From assembly GCF_001039355.2 (NCBI RefSeq), contig NW_019775704.1, positions 12,700 through 34,051 of the forward strand: 21,352 bases of DNA, in the 5' to 3' direction. Source of the DNA: Lingula anatina. Its lineage: Eukaryota; Brachiopoda; Lingulata; Lingulida; Lingulidae. The notes below the pieces were generated by a model, which saw only the letters and a program-made list of their open reading frames with translations, was not told the origin of the DNA and did no database searches. Below, one piece after another: positions 1 to 12,528 of this stretch. The translations under genes and the position numbers were made by a program. Position 1 is the first letter of the stretch, and each line of letters opens with the position of its first letter.

Positions 1-2150
1 TTTTTTTTTCAAAATAAATATGCATCCAGCCCCCCTCCCTCCCACACCACCAGCACACCCTTCGATTCTCCAAAACCTATCACAATCGGCGAGCGGTGCA
101 TATCCTTTTTTTCACTTGCTTTTATTCTGACAAATCTAACTCGAAAAAATATATCTATTAAAGCGAAAAACTATATCTACTGACCAGATAACAAGGTGGA
201 GAAATTTCCCCAGCTTCCCTTCACATCTCTGTGAAAAATGAAACAATTCTTCGCATTTTATAACACTGAGCGTATGCGGAGGTCTTGTTTTCGCCTTAGC
301 GTGCTTCAGTTTTTAGTATTATAGATAAAATAATAATAATAATTGGGAACTGACCCGCCCTACATAATTTCTTCTCAAAAATCACAACAGGCATTTTGAT
401 GTCTTTTGTATGTCGTTACAGCAAACTCTACGTATACCAATTACATTATCTTTCCCAGGTTTTTAGGTTCGGTGAAACAGGTCTTACGTTGCGGTTTTTG
501 TTGTTTCTCGCGTCATGGTGGTATGAAATTTCAAAGTAAATCTTATCTGAACACATAAAACGTGTTTTAACCACTTTAGAATCTTGATCACGATAAGCAC
601 GTCGATGTGCACTACAGAAATATAACGTCACCTTAGGATATCATTAACTGTGAAAAGGCCTGCAACCCCCCCGCATCCACGACTAATATTCAAAAGTGGC
701 TTTCTCCATGATTTCAATTGTTTTATTCGGTATAAATAATATTTTTTAAAAAATCAGTTCGACAGTGATAAAATACGTTCTTGCAGATAAGAATATTTAT
801 TGCGTAATGGCAATCAAGCTTCTCACAACCTTCCAATCTTTGAATCATTAATCTAATTTCCTTTTTCTTCACTTTAAGTGTGCATATATTATATAGGTTA
901 CATATATTATAAAATGTGAAGCAGCACGTGAATCAACATGTGAAATAGCATAATGAATATCACTGTACTGAGGAACGATATGTGAAACAGGTTCTTGATT
1001 AAACCATGACCTGCATGTGTTTAATCTGTAATAATTACGACAACAACTTTATCACAATATGTATTCTTTGATGCAACTCATGAGTCTAATGACCTCGTAG
1101 ACTATCTCCCTCACATTCCAGTCTAATCCAGACCGTCTGTGGGTTCATATATACTTGTATTTGGTATCACGCGTATTCTTTGTATTTTTCATCGTATTTC
1201 AAAATAACAATCTTAACAAAAAATCCCACTGTTGACAAACAAAAATTTTGTCATTGTTTCTATTTTACCCTGTTTCAGTATAAAACTGTTCTTAATTGGC
1301 TGCCTTTTTGGTTATTAGCTCCATTCCTTATCAGTTATTTGTCCAAAACCGCTCTCCGAAATAAATCACATACTGCCTGTTACAATTCTGCCTCTATTCG
1401 TCTTCAATCCAAAATCTTTGGCATTTCTTTTAAACCTTCTCTAATTTCGTCAATCTAAGTCAAAATCGAACTTGACACCACCGTCTTCACTTGTTTACTG
1501 AAACGTTTGCGCACGTGTGATAAGTTTGGAAGGCTATCGATAGATGGCAGCACAGAGCTCTCCTGATTCGCTGTAGTGCCTAAGTGAGGACGTCCTAAAA
1601 CTCTTCTTGCTCAGTTCTACCGGGGATATATATATAATTCTGGCATCATTTGTCAGATGTCCATTTTGTGTTTTCTGCTGTCAGCTGTGGTTGAGGTTCT
1701 CTCTTTCTGGTGTGGACGATTCTGAGGACAGCTCTGTATTTATTGTAAGCTTTCTGGAATGAATTGAGGAAGGTGTACTTTAGTATCAAAGAAAAAATGA
1801 CCAACTCATTGTTTTGTTTAAGTAAGAAATTAATAAATTGCTATTTGCTCGGATGCATTCAAATGACAGACTTTTTATGTTTATTTCACTTTAGAATTAT
1901 GTCAAGTGCACGAGAAAAAAGCAACACGTAAAAATAACAAGATCAATTCACAAAGTTATAAAGTAGTCAAACTTGCTTCATGTCAAGTTATTCCTTTCTG
2001 TCTTCATCCATATTAATTATTTCTAAGATGACAGGCAAGAATTTTCATGGGCAACATAATGTCAAATATCTTTTTCATAAAACGGTGAAATTGAGTGAAA
2101 AGCAATCAAGAAAAACAGCAGGTTTTGCAGAGATGTAGCTTTACATGACT
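1..2150. other. Non-coding stretch, no gene recognised
   Basis: AT-rich DNA with only short open frames on either strand, none resembling TRRAP or another family I know. It opens with a T run and a C-rich patch. It probably belongs to the intron upstream of the first TRRAP exon seen here, or to gene-flanking DNA; the sequence does not decide between them. Two weak signals, at 446-631 and 1685-1744, are discussed among the rejected items. Confidence 0.5.
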
Positions 2151-2194
2151 ACTCTCTCTCTCCCTCTCTCTCCCCTCTCTCTCTCTCACTCACA

Positions 2195-2237
<43 letters not shown>

Positions 2238-2238
2238 C
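2151..2238. repeat. Compound (CT)n/(CA)n microsatellite
   Basis: An interrupted CT dinucleotide run passes directly into a CA run. Simple repeat with no coding content. Confidence 0.95.
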
Positions 2239-2888
2239 TAGTGATCAGCAGTCTAAACAAGACAAGGACAGGTTGTCACTGGTCATGACTTTGCAGGAAA
2301 TTATAGCTATATGTGTGGATATTAAACTGTCCAGACCAGTTTTCGAAATGTACAAAAAGTGTGAAAGTAATATTTCACATATAAGTATCAAATTATAGTC
2401 TTGATTGGCTAGCAGCACCAAAATATATAGTGAGAACTGCTCTAATTGTGGTTCAAGCAGGGTAGGGGAGTGGGTGCGGCTGTATGTGAGAAAATAATCT
2501 TGCATATAAATCAATGTGATTTAAGTGAGGGTGTAGGAAACTGATACACTGCCATTTCTGAATAGATATTAAATAGAGATAGCAATTGTTTGGGGACAGG
2601 TGCCACAGGATTGGGAAGATTTTTTTTTTCTGATTTCTAAACCTAAACACAATGGCTGCTATAAGCAAGCAACTTAGGTTTCATTAAAATTGTTTCATAT
2701 TAATGGTGAATTATAGATGAAAAGATTGAACTTACCAACACAGGGCATTCATGCAATTTCACTTACAGAGTCTACTTTACCATGCCTACAGAATAACAGT
2801 ACACAACAACAAGTAAAATAGGAGGTAGACAACTACAAGGAGATGAAGAATTGTGCTGCATTCACTATGCCTTTTACCCTTCCTTTAG
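2239..2888. other. Non-coding stretch, nothing recognised
   Basis: AT-rich sequence between the microsatellite and the minisatellite. Short minus-strand open frames have no recognisable similarity and look like chance. Confidence 0.5.
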
Positions 2889-3179
2889 GTCACACCAAAC
2901 ACAATGTCACATCTAACACAATGTCACATCTAACACACTGATGTCACAAATAACATAATTATGTCACACCTAACACACTGCAGTCACACTTAACACAATG
3001 TTGTTACAACTAACTCACTGGTGTCACACTTAAAACAGTGTCACAACTAAAACAATGCTGACACATCAAACGAACTGATGCGACACTTAACACAACGTTG
3101 CTAGAACTAACTCACTGATGCAATCTTTAATACAATGCTGTCACACCCAACACAATGTTGTCACATCTAACACACTGAT
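2889..3179. repeat. 15-unit minisatellite, 17/20-bp period
   Basis: Divides by eye into 15 consecutive units, 12 of 20 bp and 3 of 17 bp (291 bp in all). The consensus is close to GTCACAyyTAACACAmTGnT. The short units (1, 2 and 8) lack the last three bases. Units end mostly in AATGTT/AATGCT or CACTGAT. Divergence between units is substantial, so the array is not very recent. Confidence 0.9.
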
Positions 3180-3580
3180 TCGAGATAGTACACAGCACTC
3201 AAGGCAGGGTATATGTCTGTGTGTATCCTTACCTAGCTTCTATCCTGGCACATCTGGGGCACTTGCCTGGGATATAGCACCCTTTGTGGAAACAAGCACT
3301 GCAGGCTGTGTGAAAAATATTATACAACTAGAGGATCAGAGAGGCGATACCGCCTCCGAATATTGTACCACCAGCTGGAGCTAGCGCATTCGTATAGACC
3401 CCCACATACACAAAATAAGGGACACAGCCCCCAGTCTTGTGCTTGACAAGCTGTAAACATGCAATCAACAAGAATTTTCAATATATGCAAAAAATATATG
3501 AAACTAAAAATNTTTTTCACCAATACTTTTGTAAGATTGTAGAAAAAATAGCTTTCGAAATGTGTCATGATAACAATAAA
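3180..3580. other. Non-coding stretch with a dispersed-repeat edge
   Basis: Contains a 6-bp-stem hairpin with an ATAC loop at 3343-3358, then at 3361-3375 a 15-bp string that recurs exactly at 20925-20939. This suggests a dispersed-repeat terminus. One undetermined base (n) lies at 3512. No exon is recognised. Confidence 0.45.
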
Positions 3581-3584
3581 CAAA

Positions 3585-3619
<35 letters not shown>

Positions 3620-3624
3620 AAATA
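3581..3624. repeat. (AAAT)n microsatellite
   Basis: About ten AAAT/AAATA units in tandem. A second, shorter array of the same motif lies just after the first donor, at 4110-4136. Confidence 0.95.
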
Positions 3625-3897
3625 ATGCTTATTTTTATCATTTTGGAAGAATCATAAAATTGTTCCCAGTATTTGTGAAATTTAAACTAATATACTGTTT
3701 TAGAAAAAATATATAATTTATATATAATATAGTCCTTGAAGAAAATATTCCATGTTGGCTCTCACTTGCTAAAATTAGTGATGTTATGAATTATTCTTAG
3801 GACATTCTTTATATTTTAAAAATATTTCAGTCAGTCAATCAGTAATTAAAAAAAAAAAGAAAAGAAAAAAATTAACTACTTCTTGTTAATTTGCCAG

Positions 3898-4083
3898 GTG
3901 TCCAGTGGTTCTCTGGACATGGCCAAAGGCAACCTTGAACGCATGCTGACCATGTGTTCTAAACCTCTTGACCCAGCCAACACCGACGAAGAACTGACAC
4001 GCGTGCAGAAGAAGTCCATCCATGACGTGACACACGAGTTGGTGCGACAGGTGACGTCCCCAAATACTCTGGTCAGGGAACAG
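3898..4083 (+). CDS. TRRAP: TRRAP exon 1 of window
   Basis: 62 codons, phase 0 to 0, from TTTGCCAG|GTG to GAACAG|GTAAGG. Encodes [20 protein letters not shown] and then [20 protein letters not shown], typical amphipathic HEAT helices. The preceding acceptor has an A-rich rather than pyrimidine-rich upstream tract (3845-3870). It joins exon 2 to give [13 protein letters not shown]. Confidence 0.93.
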
Positions 4084-4558
4084 GTAAGGTTGGGACAAAG
4101 GGAAGAAAGTAAATAAATAAATAAATAAATAAATAAAAAAGATGAATGAATTAAAGTAAATAAGTGAGTAAGAGTAAATATTATCAGTTAAAAGTGAATG
4201 GATAAATATATGAATAAATAGATATTAATACTTAGAAAATTTCGTCAAACTTGAAAATGTGCCTCTCGATAATTTTGAAAAGTTTGTCACTGAATATAGC
4301 CAAGTCAGATTTAGGCATTTTCAAATTTTAATTAATTTTTAAGGGATGAAATTTCTAAGTTTTTTATGAATAACACGGAAGCTTTGATATGCCACCTTTC
4401 CTCTTCCAGTCTATGCATGCCCTGGAGGTGCTGGCCAAGACCATGGAGAAGACAGTCACAGAGATCATGGAGCCACACAAAGATGTCCTCCAGGATATGA
4501 TCCCACCTAAGAAACACCTGCTCAGACACCAGCCTGCCAACGCCCAGATAGGACTGAT

Positions 4559-4592
<34 letters not shown>

Positions 4593-7500
4593 TGTGTGTG
4601 CACGTGCATGTTCATGTACATGTGTGGGAATATGTATGTATGTGTGTGTGTGTGTGTGTGTGCTTGTACATGTGTGGGTTTGTGCATGCATGTATGTGTG
4701 TGTGTATGCTCAGGTGGTCTTACTTGTGTTCGAATGTTTTAATAAGCAAAACATCTCATGAATATTTTTTTCATCTCTTGCTGCCTAAGCTATTGTCTAT
4801 ATACCAATGTGTTTGCGTCTAGTTATTCATTTTTTTTTTTTTTTGAAAAGATGCACTTTCAGTGTATAAATTATTATCACCGACTGGCAAGGAGATGAAA
4901 AACAATAATTTGTTCACTTTTTCTAAAAGAATATGCTATTTTCCAGGATGGTAATACATTTTGTACCACACTGGAGCCGAGGTTGTTCACCATAGACCTT
5001 AACATAGTGGAACACAAAGTTTTCTTCACAGAGGTCAGTGGGTTCTTTCAACTTTTATTTGAGATTATTTTCCTTTTTTCAATGTGATGTGCAACTTGAT
5101 AAATTGGATTGTAAATGATGCAATATATATTTCAAGAGCTGCACTGTCTTGATGTGGGACAATACATGTATATCACTCTGAAACATGTTCATGTGCCCCT
5201 CTGTTTGAAATGAAAAAATTATCAATGTAATGATCACAATAATTTTCACATTATTAACAGCATATATAACGGTAACAGCATTTTTAACAGTATTTATATA
5301 TTTACTCTTTTAAATTTCCTCTATCAGTTGCTGAGTCTGTGTGAGGCTGAGGATGCTGTGCTCCTCAAACTACCATGTTACAAGTCTGTCACCAACCTGG
5401 TGCCTCTGAGGAAGAGTGCACTCAGTGAGTAAACCCCCCCTCTCTCTCTCTCTCTCTCTCTCGTTCTCCTATCATTTACCACTTTGGTGACATCAGTATA
5501 GAAATCAGCTCTTGCTGGTGTCCTTATTGAGAGCTTGCATATGGGATAACCAAACAGGCATTAAGTTTGAACCATTAAATTTCAAATACAGAATCAAAAG
5601 CCACGTGTTCTGTTGTTTCACCTACTGTATATTTTGTTTTTTATCTGTATGTTTTCTGTCCTCCCTAGGAGCTCTGGCAGCCTGCCACTATATACCTCAG
5701 TGTAGAGAAAAGATCTTTAATGTCCTCTACAAGGCCCTGAACTCCAGCAACAGTGAGCTACAGGAGGCGGCACATGACTGCATGAAAAAGGTCTGTTAAT
5801 AATTATAATTTTAATTAAAATTTTTGTATGATGTATTTATACCATTAAAAGTCAGTTGTTAATTATTATTTATTCTTCTATTAAATTCTCAATGGGCTTT
5901 ACAGTTTAAGAGATAAAAATTACAATTTGCTAGTTAAAAGTATACAATTATGAATCTAAGAGTAACTTTATGTGATGATAATTAAGAATGATTTATTGGA
6001 TGGAAAATTTAAAGAGTTAAACTTATAGGGACTACATGAATAGTGTGACATAAGTTTTTCATTGCCTTTTGTGTAAAGATGTTTAAAAAGTAAACTGTTT
6101 ATGATGATTAGATACAAAACATGTTTTACCTGCCATGAAGTCATGTCTCACCTGAAAAAAAAGTGTTCAGTCTCTTCAAAATGATTTGCTGTTTTGACCA
6201 ATTTGTAGATTGTTTCTTGTTTAAGTTGATTCAGGTGTGGACACGCTCTAACTTTTTTCTTTTTCAATGTTTTTCTTTTTTTGTGTGCAAGAGAGTTCTG
6301 AAAGTTATTAGATTTTGCACAAATTATCGTTGAGTTTTCTCCTTAATTTGCTTTTTCGTTCTGTCACTTATTTTTAAGTTTCATAGTTTGTTCTCAAATT
6401 ATTGTACATTGTATTATTATTGAAAGAATTATATTAAAAACCTTTTTTCTTTAAATTTCAGTTCATATCAGGATTCCAAATTGACATTGAACAAGTGCAC
6501 ACTGCCATGAGGCCACTTCTGCTCATGCTTGGTGACTATCGCAGCCTAACACTCAATGTGATACAGAGGCTCTCTAGTTTAACTCAGCTCTTCCCCAACA
6601 CTTTCAACGAGAAGCTGTGTGAGCAATTGTTGGTAAGTTTAACTGAAGGTGCACTTTGATATGTTTTGATTAATTGATTAAATCTTGTGTTTTATTCTTA
6701 TCTTTCAAAGTCAATTTATCAACTCCTTGAGATATTGATGAAAGGAATTTGGTTAAATCATTTGGATTTGATATAAATTAAATTAGATAGAAAATTAATT
6801 GAATTCATAAATTAAAAAGAATTTAACACTTTTAAGATATAATAGGTGGCTGCACAGCCAAGACAGGACTAAGTGTTGATCTCATGCCACAGTTTAGTCT
6901 ATCTATTAACTGTAGTGCAAACATATAACTAAAATGTTCCTTTATATTTCTATTATTTCTGTTATTGCTATTTTGATTTTTAACCTCTGAATAAGATTAA
7001 AACTTAATCCTGCTGAATAATTTTCAAATTCAAATCACCCTTGTGTCAGGCCCACCTGAGGAAGTGGATGGATGTCGCCATTATCGCCCAGAAGGGTGGT
7101 CAAGCCCCTCGGACCAATGGTCAAGTTCTTTCCAACGAGTTGAAGATCTGTGGAGCCATCATTAATATCTTCCACCTCATTCCTGCTGCCTCGAATAAGA
7201 TGATTGAGCCTCTGGCCACATTGACACTGAAGGGAGAGAGGGCGCTACTGATTGAGGTAAGGTCAATCAATGGGAAACTGTAAGGCTGTGTTGGAAGAGA
7301 AAAACCAGGTCATTAGCTCTGAGTTAACTGATATTAAGTAAAGTGCATATTATTAATGATTTTTTTGAAAATGTCATGTTAAAGAGTATTCTAAAAATGG
7401 TAGATCTATCCTCTTTTGTGTCATCCTTTGTCATTTATTATGTATGCTTTTATCAAAGAAAATGTATGACTAATCCCAATTTTTGAACATGAGTCTTTAA

Positions 7501-8866
7501 GTCCATTTTATTCAAGTTTTGTTAAAAAAATTGAAACTAGGAAAATAAAAGAAAAAAATTTAAGTTACTAGATTATCCCCCAAAAAATAAATTAATTGCA
7601 ATGTTTTTCTTAAAAATCACTAGGCTGGTTCCCCATTCCGTGAGCCACTGCTGAGGTTTCTGAAGCGCTACCCAGCACAGACAGTGGAGCTTTTCCTCCA
7701 GGAGTCTAACATCAAGGAACAACAATGGAGCAGGTTCTTCTGGGTAAGTAAATAGGAAAATTTAAATGAAAATAACTTTTTTCATTGTTATTTGAATGTA
7801 AAATTTAAGAGCATTTATTTCAGCATAATAAGCATAAAGATCTGGACCTAGAAGTTGGCAATGCTCAAAATTTTTATGAGATTTTATTAACATGAATACA
7901 TTTGTTGTTCAGCAGGTATTATACAATCTGCAGGAAATAAGAATTTATCATGATAATGATATTAGTCATTTGTTGTTGGAGAAAGCTAAAGATTCTGTGC
8001 CCAATGAAACCTTTTTCTTTAAGACTTGGTAAACATAATTTATGACTGATATCAGAAATTAATACATCGGAATATATTGATGGCTGTAGCAGAATAGTTG
8101 ACTTATAGTGAAATGGTTCATTTCAGCAACAACAATCAGTTAGATGTAAAAAACATTGGGGTGTTTAGTTTATACTTGTTCAAATTTAAATTGTTTTATT
8201 TTTTTACATACTCTAGTGGCTTTTGAAGAACAGTGATGGTAAAGTGTTCCGTGATGCTCTGGAGACTAACCCAATGCGTCTGGTTAACATGGCCATGGGG
8301 CAGGTACAGGTCAGTCCCGATTGTAACACTAGTGAAAAACAAAACAAAAAACAAAAATTATAACCCTAGGTTTGTAGCCAGCAGTGTAAAAGGAGGGGCT
8401 CATTTTCTGGCACCTTTTCACCTTTAATTGACCCGATTTGAGACTTAAAGAGTGCTATTTCAGTAGAGTATTGTGTCACATGAATTTATTAGCTAGCTTG
8501 TCTTGGTTACATGACCGGATCACATAACAGAAAGGAAAGGGACTTCTAGTTGATCCGATGTGTAAATGAGTGTGATGACTGAATAAAATAGTGTTTTAAT
8601 GAATTTAGACATTTTGTAATACAACTCTCCTTAAAAAATTATAATTCCCCATGTTTTATGCCTCTCAGACTATCCCAGGCCACCCTCCAAGTCCTACAGG
8701 GGTCACTAAGGAAGAGCTGCAGTTCCAGGGGATACGTATCATCAGCGTGCTGGTCAGGTTTGATGCGGGATGGCTGCCCAAGTATCCCCAGGTTGTGGTG
8801 AATTTACTGAAAGTTTGGACCTCGGAGCCTTTTCAGGATAAACACAAGAAAGTGGTAAGATTCTTC

Positions 8867-8915
<49 letters not shown>

Positions 8916-11900
8916 CAATCATAAATGCCTTATAAACGTAGGTTTAAAAACTAACTGTAAATGATGTTTTCTTATTTGGACCTAAATTTTATAAAGTCAT
9001 TTTCACTTTTAATTTCAGGACAGCCTGGACTTTGCTCATTGGAAAGAACCAAAGCTACTTGTGAAGTGCTTACTTAATTATTTTAAGTAAGTTTTTTATT
9101 GAATCACTCTTAGACTAGTTTTGTTGTTAGTATGTTAGAAAAAAATTGGAAAGAATGATAAAAGATTATAGTAAAAACATTAAAGGAAGCAGGACATATT
9201 TGAGAGCTTCAAACATTCACAGTCAGTCTTTATAATGAACTTTCAAACATTTCTTTGAAATTTGGACTATGTTCTGGAAGACCGCAAAAAATTGTCAGTA
9301 TTGAGCACAATCAACAAGATATACTGACCATGATTTATCTTCGCTGAATTCCTGAAGGTCAATAAAAATATGATCAATGTTCTGGAAGACCCCAAAAAGT
9401 GCCTGGATTGAGCATAATCAAGAAGATAAACTGACCATGATTTATTTTAATTCTCAGGAACCGCACCAATGAAGTGGAGCTCCTGTTCCAGATGCTGCGA
9501 TGCTTTGTCTTCAGATATATCCCACAATTTCAGTTCTTCAAAGACTTTCTGGACGATGTTGTTGCTAAGGTGTGTTTTATTTTAATTTAATTCCTTTCTT
9601 TACCCTGTAGATACAGTTTATTAAAATTATATTTAATTTATTACAAAAAGTTTACAGACATTATACAATTACAAAACAGTTAAAGACTTAAGTTAAATTT
9701 GTACTAAAAATGCTTGTCAGTAGTTGGCATGATAATAATATTAGTCAGTTTATACAGTGACTATATCGTCTTCATGAGGTCCTATTCTAGTAGGTTTTCA
9801 AGTGGAGGTGAGATAAATTTAAAAAAAACTTTTATAAGAATGGACACACTTTAAATTGGGAATTTATTTGTAGACCTACTCAGTGGAATGGAAGAGGAAA
9901 GCCTTCTTCAAATTTGTTGATATCTTTCACGACAATCAGAAGTGGTCACAGGATCTCATAGGAAAGGTAAACATTTTCTCCACTCTTTAGTTTAAGACAC
10001 AATTTATAAATTGAATAATTTAATAAGGATGTCTTGCTGTCTTTGTTAATCTGCAAGCCACTCCCTCTGTAAATTTAGTCATTGACTTATTTGTGCTGCC
10101 TTTTTAGGTTATGTTTTGGAAGCTGGAGAGAATTTTTGAAGTCTGTTTTCGTTGAGTGGCTTTTAAGTATTTTTTTAACAGGTAGCTTTGAACCTGCTAA
10201 AATTTATCCAGGTCACTCACAACTTATGATATAGTCTCAAGTTATCTGTTACAGATTGATTTCAAGATATGCGCCGAGGTTGGGAAAATTTACACCAATA
10301 TTTCTGTATATCATTTCAGATTCTTCAGTTCATTTTGATCCCAAGTTTCACCACCTCCTTTGATAATGGAGAAGGAGAGAAACTGATAGGGGGACCCCCT
10401 GCCCCAGACCAGGACAACCCAGACAACATCATCAGCGTCTTTATCAACAAAGTCATTGACCCAGACAACCCGTTTGGGACATCGGATGCAGTCCGTATTC
10501 TGCTGCTGCAGTTTTCCAGCCTCCTTGTGGAAAGAGCTGCGTCCCACATTCATGATGCTGCTAACAAGTGTGTCTCAGTTTTTTTCTTTTTTTTTATGTA
10601 ACTGCTTGTGTTCATGTTTGTCTTTTGAAGTGTGAATCAAATAAATTGATATTCAAGTTTTTGTTTTTGCAACCTAGAATATATACTGTACCACATTCAT
10701 TGAACATTTAAAAGAAAGAATTTAGTTTCTAATTTACCACGTAACCAGTATTTGTGATTTTTACTCCTTTCTGAAAAAGATAAAGCAGACTACAACATGT
10801 GATGACATTAGCCATTTCTTTATTTTTAATGTATCTTTCAAAAAAAAAAAAAATGGAAACAACAGTAACTGTATTATTTCAAAAATGTTTCCTCCTTGTC
10901 TAAAGACATTCCCCACTTCTTTTGAATGTCTAATTTTCAGACAAATTTTGTTGTAAACTAACTTGTACTTCATAAATATTTCATTCATACTTTCTTTCCT
11001 CCTCTTGCAGAAAACAAGTTTGTACTTCAGAAATATTTCATTCATATTTTCTCTCCTCCTCTCGCAGAAAACAAGGCAACAAGTTGCGTCGTCTGATGAC
11101 CTTTGCGTGGCCGTGTCTTCTGGCTAAGAACTGTGTGGACCCCGCCACCAAGTACCATGGACACTTGCTGCTGTCACACATCATAGCAAAGTTTGCCATC
11201 CACAAGAGAATTGTGCTACAGGTATGTTGATAAGTTTTTCTTTGAAACTTTTGTCTCATTTTATTTTTTATAAGTTAAAATCTTTCTGTCTGTTACAGTG
11301 AAACATTATCAGAATATTTTACATTATGAACATAATCGCAGTTTCTTCCAATTTTTTTTTTCATTTTTATTATACAAAGTTTAAATTGGAGCTATGTTTT
11401 TGGTGAATAGACAGTGTTAGAGTATTTTATCTATCAATAAGTATTCCATAGGCAACTGAAAACCCATGCCCTAAAAGCATTTGGAGTTGTGTCCTGAGCT
11501 GTCATCTTATACGATACATTATATGTATTACATATATGATCTGTTACTAGGTATTCCACAGCTTACTGAAGGCTCATGCCTTGGAGGCCCGCGGAGTTGT
11601 GAGGCAGGCGCTAGAGATTCTCACCCCAGCAATGCCAGGGAGGATGGAAGACGGAAATGTAAGTAACTATTGGAATATGAGTCAGTAAGGTAAATGTGGG
11701 CATATATAAGTGTATGTACATTGTAGTTAAATCAAGTGGATTTCTCATACACAGCACTGATGGAGTGTACTGGCAGCTCACTTTCTGTGTTCACACAGCA
11801 CTTCCTTTTCCTAGCTCTGTGGTATTTTGGTTACAAATACAATAAGAAATATATGTTTTTAGTTGTTAGTTAATTAATTTAACTTCCTCTATTCCAGGGA

Positions 11901-12006
11901 ATGTTGACTCACTGGACCAAGAAGATTATAGTGGAGGAGGGACACACTGTGGCACAGCTGGTGCATATACTGTAAGTGTTCTTCTCTGTCTCTCTCTTTA
12001 CCTCCC

Positions 12007-12054
<48 letters not shown>

Positions 12055-12461
12055 GTCTGTCTGTCTGTCCTGTTTTCATATTAATTTGCTTAAAAACAGT
12101 GTTGACAGCATCCAAGTACATGTGTCACTAAACAACAGTTGCATTTCATTGTATACTTAAAGTTTGGTAAAAGTAGGTAAAAATAACAGAAAATTTTACT
12201 CAGATAAGCAAATCCAATTTTTTTACTAATTATTTAATATCAAGGCCTGCTTTTATATTTTATGTGGGTCATTTGAAACAAATTTTTTTCTGTCACCTAG
12301 GCAACTGATAGTAAGACACCACAAGGTGTATTATCCTGTGCGACACCACCTCATACAACACATGGTGAACTCACTACAGAGATTGGGCTTTACACAGAAT
12401 GTGAGTACATGTGTGTGTGTGCATGTGTGAGCGTGTTTGTTTGTGTGTGTGCATGTGTTTG

Positions 12462-12528
<67 letters not shown>

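Noticed and set aside
446-631. A 61-residue minus-strand open frame with a SDK...NKNRNVRP pattern vaguely like a Tc1/mariner-type transposase core
   Set aside because: Only one short stretch looks similar, the catalytic context is not convincing and no flanking inverted repeats were seen. Too weak to call.
1180-1458. A 92-residue plus-strand open frame
   Set aside because: Low-complexity, hydrophobic, AT-driven composition with no recognisable motif; no splice or promoter support.
1540-1560. An AGATGGCAGC motif resembling the core of a CTCF site
   Set aside because: Only the 3' half of the consensus fits; a single half match is expected by chance in 21 kb.
1685-1744. A 60-bp segment bounded by CAG and GTAAGC, open for 20 codons (LWLRFSLSGVDDSEDSSVFI)
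   Set aside because: Splice-like ends and an open frame are not rare at this length, and the peptide does not match the TRRAP segment expected before exon 1.
4332-4691. Long minus-strand frames reading through the GT array (His-Thr repeats)
   Set aside because: Produced by the microsatellite and the antisense of exon 2; the opposite strand encodes conserved TRRAP sequence.
9790-9815. Slight resemblance of intron 12 sequence to the start of exon 13
   Set aside because: Only scattered matches with gaps; not distinguishable from chance, unlike the other junction copies.
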